Source: Dipteris shenzhenensis (lineage: Eukaryota > Polypodiophyta > Polypodiopsida > Gleicheniales). From it: 64,000 bases of DNA. The position numbers were made by a program, and so were the translations under genes. Location of the stretch: assembly GCA_047967505.1 (NCBI GenBank), contig CM106541.1. The stretch is one strand, 5' to 3'. The notes under the pieces were generated by a model. It was not told the DNA's origin. It saw only the letters and a list, made by a program, of their open reading frames with translations, and searched no databases. This document shows, in pieces, positions 1-11,153 of the stretch. The stretch's first letter is position 1. The number at the start of each line of letters is the position of its first letter.

Positions 1-369
1 TAGGTCCTGGTTTGGACACCAGATGGGGACCATGTGTGGCCTAATGGCTGGACGGCTTCAGTTAGAGTTGGCACACTGCCAACTAGGCTACATGCAAGTG
101 CGAGAAGGCATCCCTTGACTGACTACACTGAGGGTAGACAGAGCATTTCCCGGGGCAGAGCCCACTCTCAGGTTGCGGGGCCCGTTTAGAGCCTCAGATG
201 ATCCCGGATGGCTCTGGGCCAAATGGTGAACGTAGGTCAGTTGCTCTGTTTTACACACCGGTTCTATTGTATGGTCGGTGGCCTATTTCGAGACCGACCC
301 CCAGTCGACCGTTTTGGGCGGACTAGGTCAGTCATACAATTGAGCCTAACACAGACTACGATTGGTGGC

Positions 370-377
370 TATATAAG
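370..377 (+). promoter_or_regulatory. Possible TATA box
   Basis: TATATAAG lies about 90 bp upstream of an ATG at 463. Spacing is reasonable for a plant TATA box and start codon, but no recognised gene follows, so it may belong to a decayed retroelement promoter. Confidence 0.3.
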
Positions 378-462
378 AGCAAGCCCGTGAAGCCCATTTT
401 ATCACTGGCTATAGCAACCCTGATTCCTTAACATCCAGCCTCTATCTTCTACCGTTTCCATC

Positions 463-861
463 ATGCCATCGAAGCTTCTTTCACAAGAGCGCATGGTTGG
501 GAGGCAGTGCCATCTATTGTATCAGTTCTATAGTAATAAAATTTTTTATTCTCCATACTATCTTGTTTTCTCTCTTGCGTACGAGATCCTATTATCTGTT
601 GAGCACAGACGTATTATTTTCTTACAATACATTGCCAATCCTACTAAAGGGGAGGGTTTCTTTAGAGTGTTGTTCATCATAAATTGGGACTCAAAAGGAA
701 AGATTGTGACTGAAGACAAGCTCATCATGTTAGGCTCAACAAAGATAACTCTAGAGAAGTTTACTATATTGGAGTCTCCTATTCTCAAATGTGTTCTATG
801 CGGCCATGCGATGGAGCTTGTGCTTATATTTATAAATGTTTCTATGGTGCAATATGAATAA
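463..861 (+). CDS. Hypothetical 132-codon frame, unrecognised
   Basis: An ATG-initiated frame of 132 codons begins about 90 bp after a TATA-like box. The product is hydrophobic in the first half (residues about 15-45) and has a Cys-x2-Cys pair near residue 110. I recognise no family. An overlapping antisense frame is also open over most of its length, which weakens the coding case. It could be one exon of a degenerate gene or chance. Confidence 0.15.
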   Translation: MPSKLLSQERMVGRQCHLLYQFYSNKIFYSPYYLVFSLAYEILLSVEHRRIIFLQYIANPTKGEGFFRVLFIINWDSKGKIVTEDKLIMLGSTKITLEKFTILESPILKCVLCGHAMELVLIFINVSMVQYE

Positions 862-2374
862 TGGTTTTTAATGGTAGGAAAAGGAGGTGTCACATGTGTT
901 GTTCGTCGATGTATCATTGCAAATGGAGCTTGGCATGCCAAGAGGCAACAAGGAATGGAGACAATACATTACCAAAGAGATTTATTGGGCGCAAATGGTG
1001 GACCTGTCATGTGAGTTGATAGAGCATGTTGATCCCAACGTTGATGCATCGTCATACAGATTCCAAGGGTTGCAATGAACTATTTTAGAGCATGCCACCA
1101 GCTACACTTCTAGGACACATTCTTATTTCCTCTCCACACATCACATGGAGGTAAGTGCTGGTTCTAACTTGTGTGAATTCCTTGTAGGTGGTTTCACTTG
1201 CTTGTTGATGAGGGTAAGCTCAAGCACTTGCCACACGAGTGCAATGATTGGTTGTAAAGGAAGGTCCCTTATCCATGTTTCTAGATTCATTCTTGAAGCG
1301 CTCTAGTGCTTAACAAATTGGGAGATGCAGAGATGCTCGTGGTGGCTAGAGTACCCAGGGAAGAAGGTTCCTTCCACCAAACAAAATCTGCATGAAGGTA
1401 GGGTTGTCTTGTTTCAACTCGATTAATGCATGTACGTGCCATTCATATATGAAGCTAGGCAACGGAACTCACCCTTGTCTTTGTGCATTCCCGGAGTTTG
1501 TGGCTTGATGGATTTGAAAAAAAAGAAGACAAAGCATATTGGTTCCACCAAAAAGAGGGAGAAATGCACTAAGGCATGATATGATGAGGGCACTTCAAAG
1601 GTGGAAAGGACTCTGTAGTTTGAAGGTGTACCTAGTGGTCAAGGAAGGATAGGTGGGCGAGATGACATAGTCATGCATGAGGGGGGAGATGATGATGACG
1701 ATATGGATCCAAGAAAGGGTAACTGGAATGAAACAACATTATCCTCTCTTGTGAGTGATGTTGGTCGGTCAATGCAGGGTGTTTCATGACACTGTGGTTC
1801 TCAACTTGCTGCAAACGTGGAGGTGGACCATCGACTCATTAAAGATGACTTGATAGATGTGTACATGCTTTTGGATGAGGGAAAGTGGCATAGGTATCCA
1901 TTTAGTTGATCTTGGATATAGAACTCCTTTTTTGAATCTTAGTATTGATGCCATGGTCTATTTATGCAGGGCTTTTTTAAAACTTAGAATTTTTGTGAAA
2001 CTAGTCACACCTCCATCTCTCACAATAGGTGGTTCACCTAGCAAGGCAGTAGCAGTGAGCATGATGTGGGCAGACTTTCCCACGTCAATTGTGGTTGAGT
2101 GTGTCGCTAGAACGGAAGTTCCAGCTTGGAACAACCTGAATGTCATTCTTGTGAATGCTATTCCGGCCATGGCATTCTAGGTGGTGGGAGATGGTGGGTG
2201 GCTGATTACGACATGCTTGTCAGACCATATGTATTATGTGCAGCAAGGGGCAATGGATTCATACTATATCGCACCATGATGGTGTTCATCGGGTATGGAT
2301 ATGTGAGGGATGACCACATAGAGAAGGTGGAGAAAACCAATTAAGCTTGAAAGCTATTTGAAATAATGCACAAT
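862..2374. other. Low-coding spacer, no recognised gene
   Basis: Only short frames occur here. An acidic stretch (Asp-rich, around 1685-1710) and a few coding-like runs suggest old decayed coding DNA, but I can assign no family. The same DNA resumes after the retroelement inserted at 2375-8027. Confidence 0.4.
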
Positions 2375-2379
2375 AATGC

Positions 2380-2525
2380 TGTGGGAGAGGAGAGCACACA
2401 CAAAGGGGTAGGAGACACCAAAAGTGGTGGAGCAAAAGCTACTCCAGCTTATTCCTCTATCATATAAATATGAGTATACATGGGCACTGTACAAGTGGGT
2501 GGGCACACTGCCCTTTACCCCAACA
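2380..2525 (-). repeat. 3' LTR of the 2.4-8.0 kb Copia element
   Basis: 146 bp, apparently identical to 7877-8022. On the minus strand it begins TGTTGGGG and ends CTCCCACA. At 146 bp the LTR is short for Copia. Confidence 0.96.
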
Positions 2526-2536
2526 ACCTCCCACTT
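2526..2536 (-). promoter_or_regulatory. Polypurine tract
   Basis: The minus-strand sequence AAGTGGGAGGT directly abuts the 3' LTR, where plus-strand DNA synthesis is primed. Confidence 0.85.
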
Positions 2537-2616
2537 AAAGGCAGTGTGCCTTTAAGGGAGTATGGTACACATATAATACAATCAGCCATAGGCTGAAAAA
2601 CAAGATGACCAAACCG

Positions 2617-5600
2617 TCATCCTATGCCCATCGGCACTTTACAATGTGCAAGGTGCATAGAGGATAAGCTGCTAGCAAACATCAGGTTTGCAGGATAGAA
2701 AATGACAAGCTGTAGATGCCTGTTAACCAAGATCTCATGCCAGATCTCACTGGGAGAGTGAACTCTCACCACCACGTGCTCCTGTGCTAAGTCCATAGCA
2801 CTCGAACTGTCACTGTGCAGAGAAAATGTCTCTATACCACCTGTGACCATAAGCACATACCCTACAATAGACCTCTGCTGGTCTACCCAACCTGCATCAC
2901 CTGCATGCTGCTCCTGGAAGCATAAGGACCTGATGTCCACAACCGCTTCCCTACTGCCAAAATCTACCATAATCATGCTACCAACTCCCACTGCAACGAA
3001 AGCAAGAACTGGAAGTGTAGCCCCAATGGCAAACATGTGAGAACCAAGTCTCAACACAGTCATGGATGCATGAAGTACTATGGCTGCCATATCAACCATA
3101 ACTTGCTGCTCAACTGATCTGTGATCGTCAAACCTACTGTGTTTCAAGTATGGAGCCAATACAGGCAATGGAGTACTCAATAACTTCCCCCTCTCCATAC
3201 TGAAACAACCAAGTATCTGACAAGCATCATCAAGACCATGCAGCTCCCACTGCAAAGCATCCCTGTCCATAAGGAACCATATGGCAAGTAATCTCAGAAG
3301 GATAGCAACCTCCTGAATACTAAGACCATAACCTATCTCACTGCGCATCACATCCTGAGCTCTCATAACGGTATCAAACCTATGAAGCCAAGCTCGAGGG
3401 GATTGCTTCTGGCTATGAAGGCACTTACGAAGCAAACATATCAATGATTCTTGCCCATGCGCAATATGACCCGAGTCAATAACTGCAGAAACCACATCTG
3501 TCCTGGCATAACCAGCCAATGGATCATACCGGGCATCATTAGCCAAGGTATCCTCCTCACCATGCATAGCCTCATCCTCATCTGCAAGAGGCACTCCGCA
3601 TCCTGGGAGTAAACTGTAACTGTCCATAGAAGATGCATCAACAATCTCCATAGGAGTATAAACCTGTGGAATACTAGAGACATCTGATCGTCTCTGACCA
3701 AAATCAGGAAGTAATCGTGGCTGTCCCAACTTTATAACCTGCTCACCGTGGGAAAAACCTCCCACTCCAAGGGATATGGGCTGCCCCTGCAAAGAAGTCG
3801 GAGGTATCAGTGCACTTACACCCTCCTGGAACACCACTCTCCTGCTATCCACAGTCTTGGGCTGTCTAAACATAGCATCCTCTCTGAAATAGACATTATG
3901 GCTGCGTATCAACTCTCTAGTTGAAGAATCCCATAACCTGTAGTCCCTACTGGACTCACTGTATCCAAGAAAGATACACCTCCTCAATCGGGAACCATGA
4001 GCATAAGCCTCGCAGCCAAACACACGTAAATGCTCATAACATGGTGCCCTGCCTGTCAAGAAGTCAAATGGCACTCTACCATTCAGAGATCTCCTAGGTG
4101 ACCTGTTCAGCAAGTATGCAGCTGTCTTACATGCCTCAGCCCAATAGCATTCGGTAAGACCTGCATATCGTAGCATGCTACCAATCCTGTCCAATAGAAT
4201 CCGATTTATGCCTTCTGCCAAGGCATCATGAGCAGAAAGATGAGGAGTGGTCAACACCCTCCTGATACCAAGTGTATCACATAGATGCTGAAATCTAGAA
4301 GAGGTAAACTCTGCATCACCATCAGTCATCAAGCTCAATAGCTTCTTTCCTGACTGATTTTCAGCATTACCCAAGAAGCGCTGAAATGTATCATATACAT
4401 CATGCTTCTGCCGAATCGGATATACCCATATGTACTTTGTAGCAGCATCAAAAAATGTCACAAAGTAAGAGGCACCACCTAGTGAAACGGTAGGCATAGG
4501 CCCACAAACTGCACTATGAACCAACTGCAATGGCTCAAGATATCTCTCACTGACTATCTTCCTCACAAAGGAGGATCCTGACTGTTGACCATCATCACAA
4601 TCATGACATAAAATTTGAGAGACATCCATAACAGGAATGTATCTCAATGTTGTAAGGGCTTCCATACCTGCAGTAGACATATGTCCAAGTCTGGCATACC
4701 ATAAACTAGCTGATGGCTGCTTACTAATCATAAGCATCTTATCCTGGACACCTGATACATGCAATGCATAAGAGAATCCAACCCGTGATCCCCTAGCCAT
4801 AACCAGATTGCCTCTAGCAATCTTCCATGCATGATCATCCAAAGAGACATGATAACCTGCCTCAACCAACTGTCCAGTACTGATCTTGCTCGTAGCAAGT
4901 CCTGGTATATGTCTAACCCTCTGTAGAACAAGAATAGAGCCACTAGGCATAACAAGGTGGATATCCCCATAACCATAGACATCCATAGAATGATCAATGC
5001 CCATCAAACCACTCTCCACAATGCATTCCTGATATGCACTGAACCATGACCTATGAGGGGTCATATGACATGAAGCACATGGATCTAACATCCAATCACC
5101 GAGAATGGGTACATCAGTGGCCAAAAAGGTGTCAGACATAGACAAAAGAATGCCTTCATCACTGCTACTATCAATGGAAACCCTGGCATCCACGCCTTGA
5201 AGCTCAACATGCTTCTTCTCCTTCTTCCTGTCATTCTTAACCTTGCTCTTCTTCTTGTATTTTCTCAGCCATTTCCAGCAATATTTTTTCATGTGGCCAT
5301 ACTTTCCACAATAGAAACATCTAACACAAGTCCGAGAGCTAGTCTTGCTCTTGGAATTCCCCCTTGAACATGACCTGTTTCTACCAATTGATCGACCTTT
5401 GGAGTGCATATCAAGGCTGTATTTCAGCCCATCATGCTGTAACATAACACTATCATGGTCATACATCCGGCATATACGAGTATAGAACTCATATGCATGG
5501 TAGTCTACACCCTGTACACCATCCTGTACCTGCAAGTAGACTGACTTCGAGAGTGATGACTGAATGATAGAGCATGCTTGCTCATCCATGTCATCCCAAT

Positions 5601-5760
5601 CACTCTGTTTAATGCTATTAGGCTTGACACCTTTGCATTGAATGGGCTTATGCTGCCTCTTCTGCACTAACACATCATAAATCTGCTCTTTCCAATACTG
5701 AAAGTTTGATCCATCCAACCTCTCAATATCAAAGAGGGCACTACCAGCTGTAGATGCCAT
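2617..5760 (-). CDS. Copia Gag-Pol-like polyprotein, catalytically defective
   Basis: The frame has 1047 codons from an ATG at 5760; the open frame extends further 5' without an ATG. Visible in order: a Gag N-terminus of the UBN2 type (shortened in the middle), a CCHC zinc knuckle at residues about 148-161, a protease region where the usual Asp-Ser-Gly reads Asp-Pro-Cys (about 226), a pre-integrase motif (about 354), and an integrase core. In the core the first catalytic Asp is Ala (about 417) while the other Asp (about 480) and Glu (about 516) remain at D35E spacing. The RT and RNase H part is far too short. Only fragments such as a KQSPRAW run are recognisable and no YVDD box is seen. Full Copia polyproteins are usually about 1300-1450 residues. 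The frame is nevertheless uninterrupted. Confidence 0.85.
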   Translation of the reverse strand: MASTAGSALFDIERLDGSNFQYWKEQIYDVLVQKRQHKPIQCKGVKPNSIKQSDWDDMDEQACSIIQSSLSKSVYLQVQDGVQGVDYHAYEFYTRICRMYDHDSVMLQHDGLKYSLDMHSKGRSIGRNRSCSRGNSKSKTSSRTCVRCFYCGKYGHMKKYCWKWLRKYKKKSKVKNDRKKEKKHVELQGVDARVSIDSSSDEGILLSMSDTFLATDVPILGDWMLDPCASCHMTPHRSWFSAYQECIVESGLMGIDHSMDVYGYGDIHLVMPSGSILVLQRVRHIPGLATSKISTGQLVEAGYHVSLDDHAWKIARGNLVMARGSRVGFSYALHVSGVQDKMLMISKQPSASLWYARLGHMSTAGMEALTTLRYIPVMDVSQILCHDCDDGQQSGSSFVRKIVSERYLEPLQLVHSAVCGPMPTVSLGGASYFVTFFDAATKYIWVYPIRQKHDVYDTFQRFLGNAENQSGKKLLSLMTDGDAEFTSSRFQHLCDTLGIRRVLTTPHLSAHDALAEGINRILLDRIGSMLRYAGLTECYWAEACKTAAYLLNRSPRRSLNGRVPFDFLTGRAPCYEHLRVFGCEAYAHGSRLRRCIFLGYSESSRDYRLWDSSTRELIRSHNVYFREDAMFRQPKTVDSRRVVFQEGVSALIPPTSLQGQPISLGVGGFSHGEQVIKLGQPRLLPDFGQRRSDVSSIPQVYTPMEIVDASSMDSYSLLPGCGVPLADEDEAMHGEEDTLANDARYDPLAGYARTDVVSAVIDSGHIAHGQESLICLLRKCLHSQKQSPRAWLHRFDTVMRAQDVMRSEIGYGLSIQEVAILLRLLAIWFLMDRDALQWELHGLDDACQILGCFSMERGKLLSTPLPVLAPYLKHSRFDDHRSVEQQVMVDMAAIVLHASMTVLRLGSHMFAIGATLPVLAFVAVGVGSMIMVDFGSREAVVDIRSLCFQEQHAGDAGWVDQQRSIVGYVLMVTGGIETFSLHSDSSSAMDLAQEHVVVRVHSPSEIWHEILVNRHLQLVIFYPANLMFASSLSSMHLAHCKVPMGIG

Positions 5761-6381
5761 ATCTGTGGCACAATAGGTCACAACCAAAGAGCAGTATAGT
5801 GCAATAGGCAACCCAAATGACCAAAAAATATAGTGTTGTCCAGACCAATCAAGTCTCCAAATAAACTGGCTGATCCAATGCTCAAAAGCACTCAGCCATA
5901 AAGAGGCATAAACAAGAATATATGCAGCCCAGTAACCTTCCAATGCCTGGCAATTGAAGTAAGAAATGCACTGAACCAAATGAGCAATGCTTGCTCAATC
6001 AATGGCAATAGGAGCCCAGCTCAACTATCCATAAACATCAGTGCGGCATCCACCAATGCAAATACATAATGCATTGAAATGGCATTTACTGCATCACCAA
6101 TGCATCACCTCGAGTGTGCAATCCTTTGGCAACAAAATCAAGCATTCACCACTTGCCAAATGTGCCAAAGTGACTTGCCTAAATGCCAATAATGCCCTTG
6201 GACTGAAGTGAGATCCCAATCACTTTTTGTAATTTACTGTGAGTTCCCAATTCACTGTTGTGCAAGAGAAATTCCTACAACAATACCTCACAGCCACTTT
6301 GGGCAAAATAACACGCTGTCCCTTTTTTTGAACAGCGATATCTTTTCACTGAAAGACCGGATGCCAAAGCTGTAAACAGCA

Positions 6382-6412
6382 AAGTTGTAGCTGGTAGAAA
6401 GATCTACAACTT
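6382..6412 (-). other. Leader hairpin 1
   Basis: AAGTTGTAG and CTACAACTT form a perfect 9-bp stem around a 13-nt loop. It is one of two copies in the leader. Confidence 0.6.
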
Positions 6413-6578
6413 CTCAGTTGACCTCAAGAGCCAAATCCTTCTGGATTCTCAGATATTCTCACCTGAAAAACAGCTTCCTGCACATTGGTCACAAATAGAC
6501 AGTAGACTGCAACTTTTTGTGGTTTTGCAGAGGCTGTAACTCCTGCAGCTTATACCGGATCAATTTGCTTCCAAAAGC

Positions 6579-6611
6579 AAAGTTGTAGTATGTTCTGTAA
6601 ACTACAACTTT
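6579..6611 (-). other. Leader hairpin 2
   Basis: AAAGTTGTAG and CTACAACTTT form a perfect 10-bp stem. The loop is again 13 nt but has a different sequence from hairpin 1. An ACCGGAT heptamer precedes both copies. Confidence 0.6.
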
Positions 6612-7194
6612 CCAGTTCGGCACAAAGTACAAATCCGCACCAGGAAAGAGATATTCAGTCCTGAAAATGACTGTTTTGTCATAAAAACAGCAACAGCAGC
6701 TTCCTTGAATGTTTGCTGCCCTTTACAGCACTCATCTGCTCCGGCAAAAAACAGCCCCAAAAATGGTCAAAATACATCCAGCAGATCACCCAGTATGTCA
6801 ACTGCAACACCAGCAAAATGGCAAGTACAATGCCCAACCAAATCAGCCCCAAGAATGCTCACAGATCAGCCCAAAAGCACTGGCAAAACAGCCCCGAAAT
6901 GTGCTCCAAATGATGCTAATCTGACAGGATCTCAATACATCACCGTACCACCGTATGTATCCAACATAGGCAAATAACCATGCATCCAACGAACTGTCAA
7001 TGCATCTCAACCAGGCATGTACCACTGTCAAAGCATGTGTCAATGCCACTGCCAAAGTGATGTACAGAGCCAGAGGCTCCTTGTGCAAGACTGCAAAATG
7101 GCATATGACCAGTCCCGCAAAGTGCCCAAGCAACAGCCTCAAATCAGCCTATCCACAGCTAATGTCCACAAGGCGTACTTCTACAAAATGTCCA

Positions 7195-7320
7195 GTGCAA
7201 GTCGTGGGAGGGGGCCGGAAAACAACAGTCTCCATATTCGACATTGTGGTCGGAGATATCGTAGAGCTCCGTATCGGCGATCGAATCCCCGCTGATGGAT
7301 TGTTAGTCGCAGACGCCAAT
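7195..7320 (+). pseudogene. Captured fragment of a P2B-type (ACA-like) Ca2+-ATPase gene
   Basis: About 42 codons on the plus strand read as the conserved start of the actuator region of plant autoinhibited Ca2+-ATPases. The motifs GGRK, VSIFDIVVGDIV, IGD and IPADGLLV occur in that order and spacing. In an intact pump this stretch follows TM2 and precedes the TGES loop. Here TGES is missing and similarity stops on both sides, so only a fragment is present. It is antisense to the retrotransposon that contains it. Host gene capture (transduplication) is the simplest reading. Identification rests on family motif knowledge; no alignment was run. Confidence 0.75.
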
Positions 7321-7862
7321 GCCCAGGATCTCCCTCTACAACTTCGTGTTCAGAGAGGCTTCATAGCTTGCGTCGGCCACGAGCCCATTCAAACTATAGG
7401 CTAGCCTACTTCGTTGCAATAAATAGCAGCGTGGCGATTGCTCCACCAACCGTGACTTTTTCTAATAGCCATAGTCCACCGCCATAGTCCAGCGCTCAAC
7501 GTAATGCTCTTGCAGCCCGACAGCACGGTAGAAGTTCGACACAACAACCTTTAGCTCGTAGCTAGAAGGACCGCGCCTTCAACGCCAGAACATAGCAGCC
7601 TACTCCCGATGGACTCCATTACTCCAGCCTCTCCCCAGCATACATAGTACCTCTACGGCTCCATCGACACCCACGACTCATAGCTACGACTCACAGCCAC
7701 GAGCACCACTTCGCTCACAAGGCCAGCCAGCTGCAACACTAGCGACCTCCAACAGACTGCCAACGTCAAGCGGCTCTCCACACGCCTTCAACGACCAGTG
7801 CCCGGCAACTTCATCTATGTACATGCTCACCGACTGGGCTCTTTGTAGATCGAATACCATGG

Positions 7863-7874
7863 GCTCTGATACCA
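7863..7874 (-). promoter_or_regulatory. Primer binding site, initiator Met tRNA
   Basis: On the minus strand the sequence TGGTATCAGAGC starts two bases inside the 5' LTR end. This is the standard plant Copia primer site, complementary to the tRNA-iMet 3' end. Confidence 0.93.
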
Positions 7875-7876
7875 GT

Positions 7877-8022
7877 TGTGGGAGAGGAGAGCACACACAA
7901 AGGGGTAGGAGACACCAAAAGTGGTGGAGCAAAAGCTACTCCAGCTTATTCCTCTATCATATAAATATGAGTATACATGGGCACTGTACAAGTGGGTGGG
8001 CACACTGCCCTTTACCCCAACA
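7877..8022 (-). repeat. 5' LTR of the 2.4-8.0 kb Copia element
   Basis: 146 bp, with no difference seen from 2380-2525. As the upstream LTR it should carry the element promoter. The AT run CATATAAATATG (about 7958-7969, plus strand) is the only TATA-like stretch. Confidence 0.96.
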
Positions 8023-8027
8023 AATAC

Positions 8028-11000
8028 TTACCATGTTGTGTGTTGTTGGTGATAGATCACAACTGGCTTGTCTTAGCCATGTTTGAGTACCAAGGAAGCA
8101 AGATGCATACTACAATAGGAGATTAGTAGAGTTTGATCTTAGGAAGGCGATTTGCATGGCTGAGTGCAATTGGGTAAGGGAGTCTCCATTCAACTACTTC
8201 AAAGTCACAAGGGATGGGCACAAGATTCTATGGGGTGTTGCCGAGTGACAAGTGGACTTGAGTAGGTGATTGTAACTAGTTTCGGTGCCTCATGTTTCTT
8301 GCAACCAAATAAATTGATGGTTTTGTTAACAAATCTTTCTTCCTTGCAGGTTTCTCTTAAACACCTTCACAAGGGAGGGGGACATGGTCATTGGTGCATT
8401 TGCAAAACATGCAACATGGCATGTGCGTGTGCAGAGCTAGGGAGACATTGTGTCTCTCTTGAAAGAGATGATCACATGTCTGCTGCTTTCTTGAAGCCCT
8501 TGGAGCACCCTCACCCAAATGCCAAAAAGAGGGATTGAGACTATGAAGGGAGCTTTGTTTTTCTGAATTGCTGTAGTCAATGGAGCTTATGACTCATTGC
8601 ATTTATTTTTGTGGAGCTTATGAGCACTTATACTTATCATTGTGGAGCTTATGAAAGATTATGCTTATGATTGTGGAGCTTATGATTGATTACACTTTTA
8701 TTCAGTTGAGCTTATGATCGCTTACATTTATTATTGTGGAGCAATGTGCGTGGGCTATATATATAGTTTTAATATTATATGTATCATGCCTTTGTACTTG
8801 AAAATGATCTCAACATGGAGCTTTGCGAGAGCCCTTGCTCTTCAATTCCTCACTAACTCATTGATAGAAGACACATGCTCGCACAAGAAAGGGCATGGAG
8901 AAGACTAGTCAGTACCTTGTCTCACACCAATCTTGCTATAGAGTAGGGATGCTCGCCTAACTTCACCTAAACTACTAAAAGCTCCAAATTAATTGTGACC
9001 GCTTGCCTAGTTTCGTTCACCTAAACATTTTCCCCTAGAAAAAGGTAAGCATGTTTAATAAAAGGTAATCCATGAACTACCAATGTACATACATGGAAGA
9101 ATAGTTATACGATTTCTTTGGCACTTTTTGTAGCCATGGCAATCAAATATCTATAAACACATAAAGAAGATGAAAAATAAAGGCAAAAGATTGCAAAGCA
9201 TAAGAAGAAAATTTATGAGTGTGGTTGGCAAATATATGATCATCATCATTCATGATATGGACCAAAGAACACTAATTACTGACATTTCAAACAAGTTCCA
9301 AAATACCTAAAAGAGGAATTGATCATACACTACCATATGGTTTGTTGCATTCTCTATCATGCAACCTTGATAGCAAATGTGTTTGTGACAACTCTAAGTT
9401 TGAGAAATGATCTGTACTTGATTTTAATAGTAATGAATGAAGTTTCAAAACGTTAAACTACCTTCCCACTTTTCCAATATGTGAAGTGAGACAGATAGAC
9501 TAGAGCGAATAAAAATCAATTGTTATTGGCTTACTTTTCTATGCTTATGGAGAAGGGAATTTAAAAAAAGGAAAAGCTTGAATTCCTATTGGTTGTGACA
9601 CATATGATCACATTGGTCAAATGTTTTTTATGGGATGGTCATTCCCTTGAAGAAATTCTAAGGTCTGGCTATGTTCCGGAATCATGCAATTTAGAACTTC
9701 ATGAGACAAGTGACTTTAAATGTTCTCTAGAGCTATTGATAGAAAGGTTGATGGTTGCATTGCAAGTTTGAATGATCAAATCTTATAGTGTCATTTAGAA
9801 CAAGTAAGGGTGTAAATAATATAAATTTGCTATAAGGAGAACTCTATTCATTTAGTTTCATATGGCTACCTATCAATGGCCTCTTGATCTTGAAGTTTAA
9901 ACCTAGCAAGGGTTTTCTTTAATCAAAGAAATTACCATTAAAATCTCTTGCAGAAGCATCTAGAGCAAACAAAGAATATAGGAAAACAAATCCATAGACT
10001 TATGTGGAGAGATCCATGAGACTATGGCTAGTGCTTCCAAATATTGTTAAGATGTTGGGTGCACCCATTCTTTGCAAAAAAAAATACAATAGTCGCAAAT
10101 ATGGAAGAAGAAATAGACACTTGCAATTTTGAATGTCCATGTGGTATGGACCACATAATGTTGAGCCCAATGCTTCAATGTTCATAATTCCTAGTAACAG
10201 AGAGTAAAGAGAAATGTACCTTGGGACAAGAAGGAGAAAGTGGAGAAGGGAAGAACTTGTGGAGATGTGGAGTCAAGTATCTTAAGGTTGGAAATATGGT
10301 TGCAATGTTGAAAATAGTGTTAAAGAACAATCAACATTGAGTGCATTGGTACCTTACAAAGTCTAGTGATGATTTTCTTGGTCGTTACAATCTAGTGATA
10401 GTGGCATCGACAAACAAAGTGGGTAGAGGCAAGATGGCCATTACCTATGAAGAGCATGCTACAAGTTGGCTGGTGACTAGATTTGGGAATTCATCCAAGA
10501 AAACACAAGATATAATTTCTAAAGGCTACCCAATTCTTTACATGTGTAGAGGAAAGGAGCAAGAGAGAACCTTCCATGAGGAGCTATAGGCAATTATCTA
10601 GAGAGGTTGATTCAAATGGAGTGGATGTAAATAGCAAAGGAAGAGAAGGGATCAAGCACTTCCAGCCTAGAGTGCACGTGGAGCGAGGATGTTGAGGAAG
10701 TTATTTCATCAAATAAGGAGTTTGATTTGCCATAGTAGACTCTTGGGGTTGTAATCATTGAATTCAAAGAGTTTTAAAAATCAAACTATATTGGAACATT
10801 AAAAAACATAGTCTTCTAGTGTTTTCTCAAACACTGTTGATGTAACAAACATGAGAGCTTTAACAAGACTTTTGAATTTTTGAATGCAAAGAAACTATAT
10901 ATCTTTTAAATTAGATGGTACCAAGGAGCTAAAAAATTGCACATTTGTAAGAATAGCATGTTTTTTTAACTTTTTTGGGAATCTTTTTAGAAGATGGATT

Positions 11001-11153
11001 TTAGTTTCCATTCCAATGCAGCATCGTTATATGCCAAAATGTTGCTCCTCATGGGCTAGAAGTTTGGCCAAAATGGCCCTCAAAATGGAGTCTAAATAAT
11101 CAAGACATGATACCTAAATTTGGGTGTTTCCATGCTTTGAAAGTAGATTTCTT
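8028..11153. other. AT-rich spacer without recognised genes
   Basis: This continues the DNA interrupted at 2375. Short frames at about 8266-8538 and 10341-10589 show no family features. Apart from a 31-bp minisatellite at 8581-8745 I see no structured feature. Confidence 0.4.
8581..8745. repeat. Minisatellite, 31-bp unit, about 5 copies
   Basis: A unit beginning TGGAGCTTATGA recurs at 8581, 8612, 8643, 8674, 8706 and partly at 8737. Copies vary mainly in the spacer half. Confidence 0.8.

Larger units (their letters stand above)
5761..7862 (-). other. Long untranslated leader of the Copia element
   Basis: About 2.1 kb separate the primer site from the Gag ATG, unusually long for Copia. No element protein is encoded. 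It holds two related hairpins about 200 bp apart (6382-6412 and 6579-6611) and, on the opposite strand, a Ca2+-ATPase-like fragment (7195-7320). The part at 7405-7860 is CG-richer than its surroundings and looks like further acquired DNA, but I cannot identify it. Confidence 0.7.
2380..8022 (-). mobile_element. Complete Ty1/Copia LTR retrotransposon, probably non-autonomous
   Basis: A 5643-bp element is bounded by two 146-bp LTRs that read as identical and carry TG...CA termini. Flanking 5-mers are AATGC (2375-2379) and AATAC (8023-8027), a target duplication with one mismatch. On the minus strand the order is 5' LTR, tRNA-iMet primer site, a leader of about 2 kb, one long Gag-Pol frame, a purine tract and 3' LTR. 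Domain order (Gag zinc knuckle, protease, pre-integrase, integrase, vestigial RT/RNase H) is that of Ty1/Copia. Matching LTRs imply a young insertion, yet several enzyme sites are lost, so it was probably mobilised by proteins supplied in trans. The leader carries a fragment resembling a host Ca2+-ATPase gene. Confidence 0.96.

Noticed and set aside
6705-6977. Three overlapping plus-strand frames in the Copia leader
   Set aside because: All three phases are open over the same stretch and none shows a domain; composition effect.
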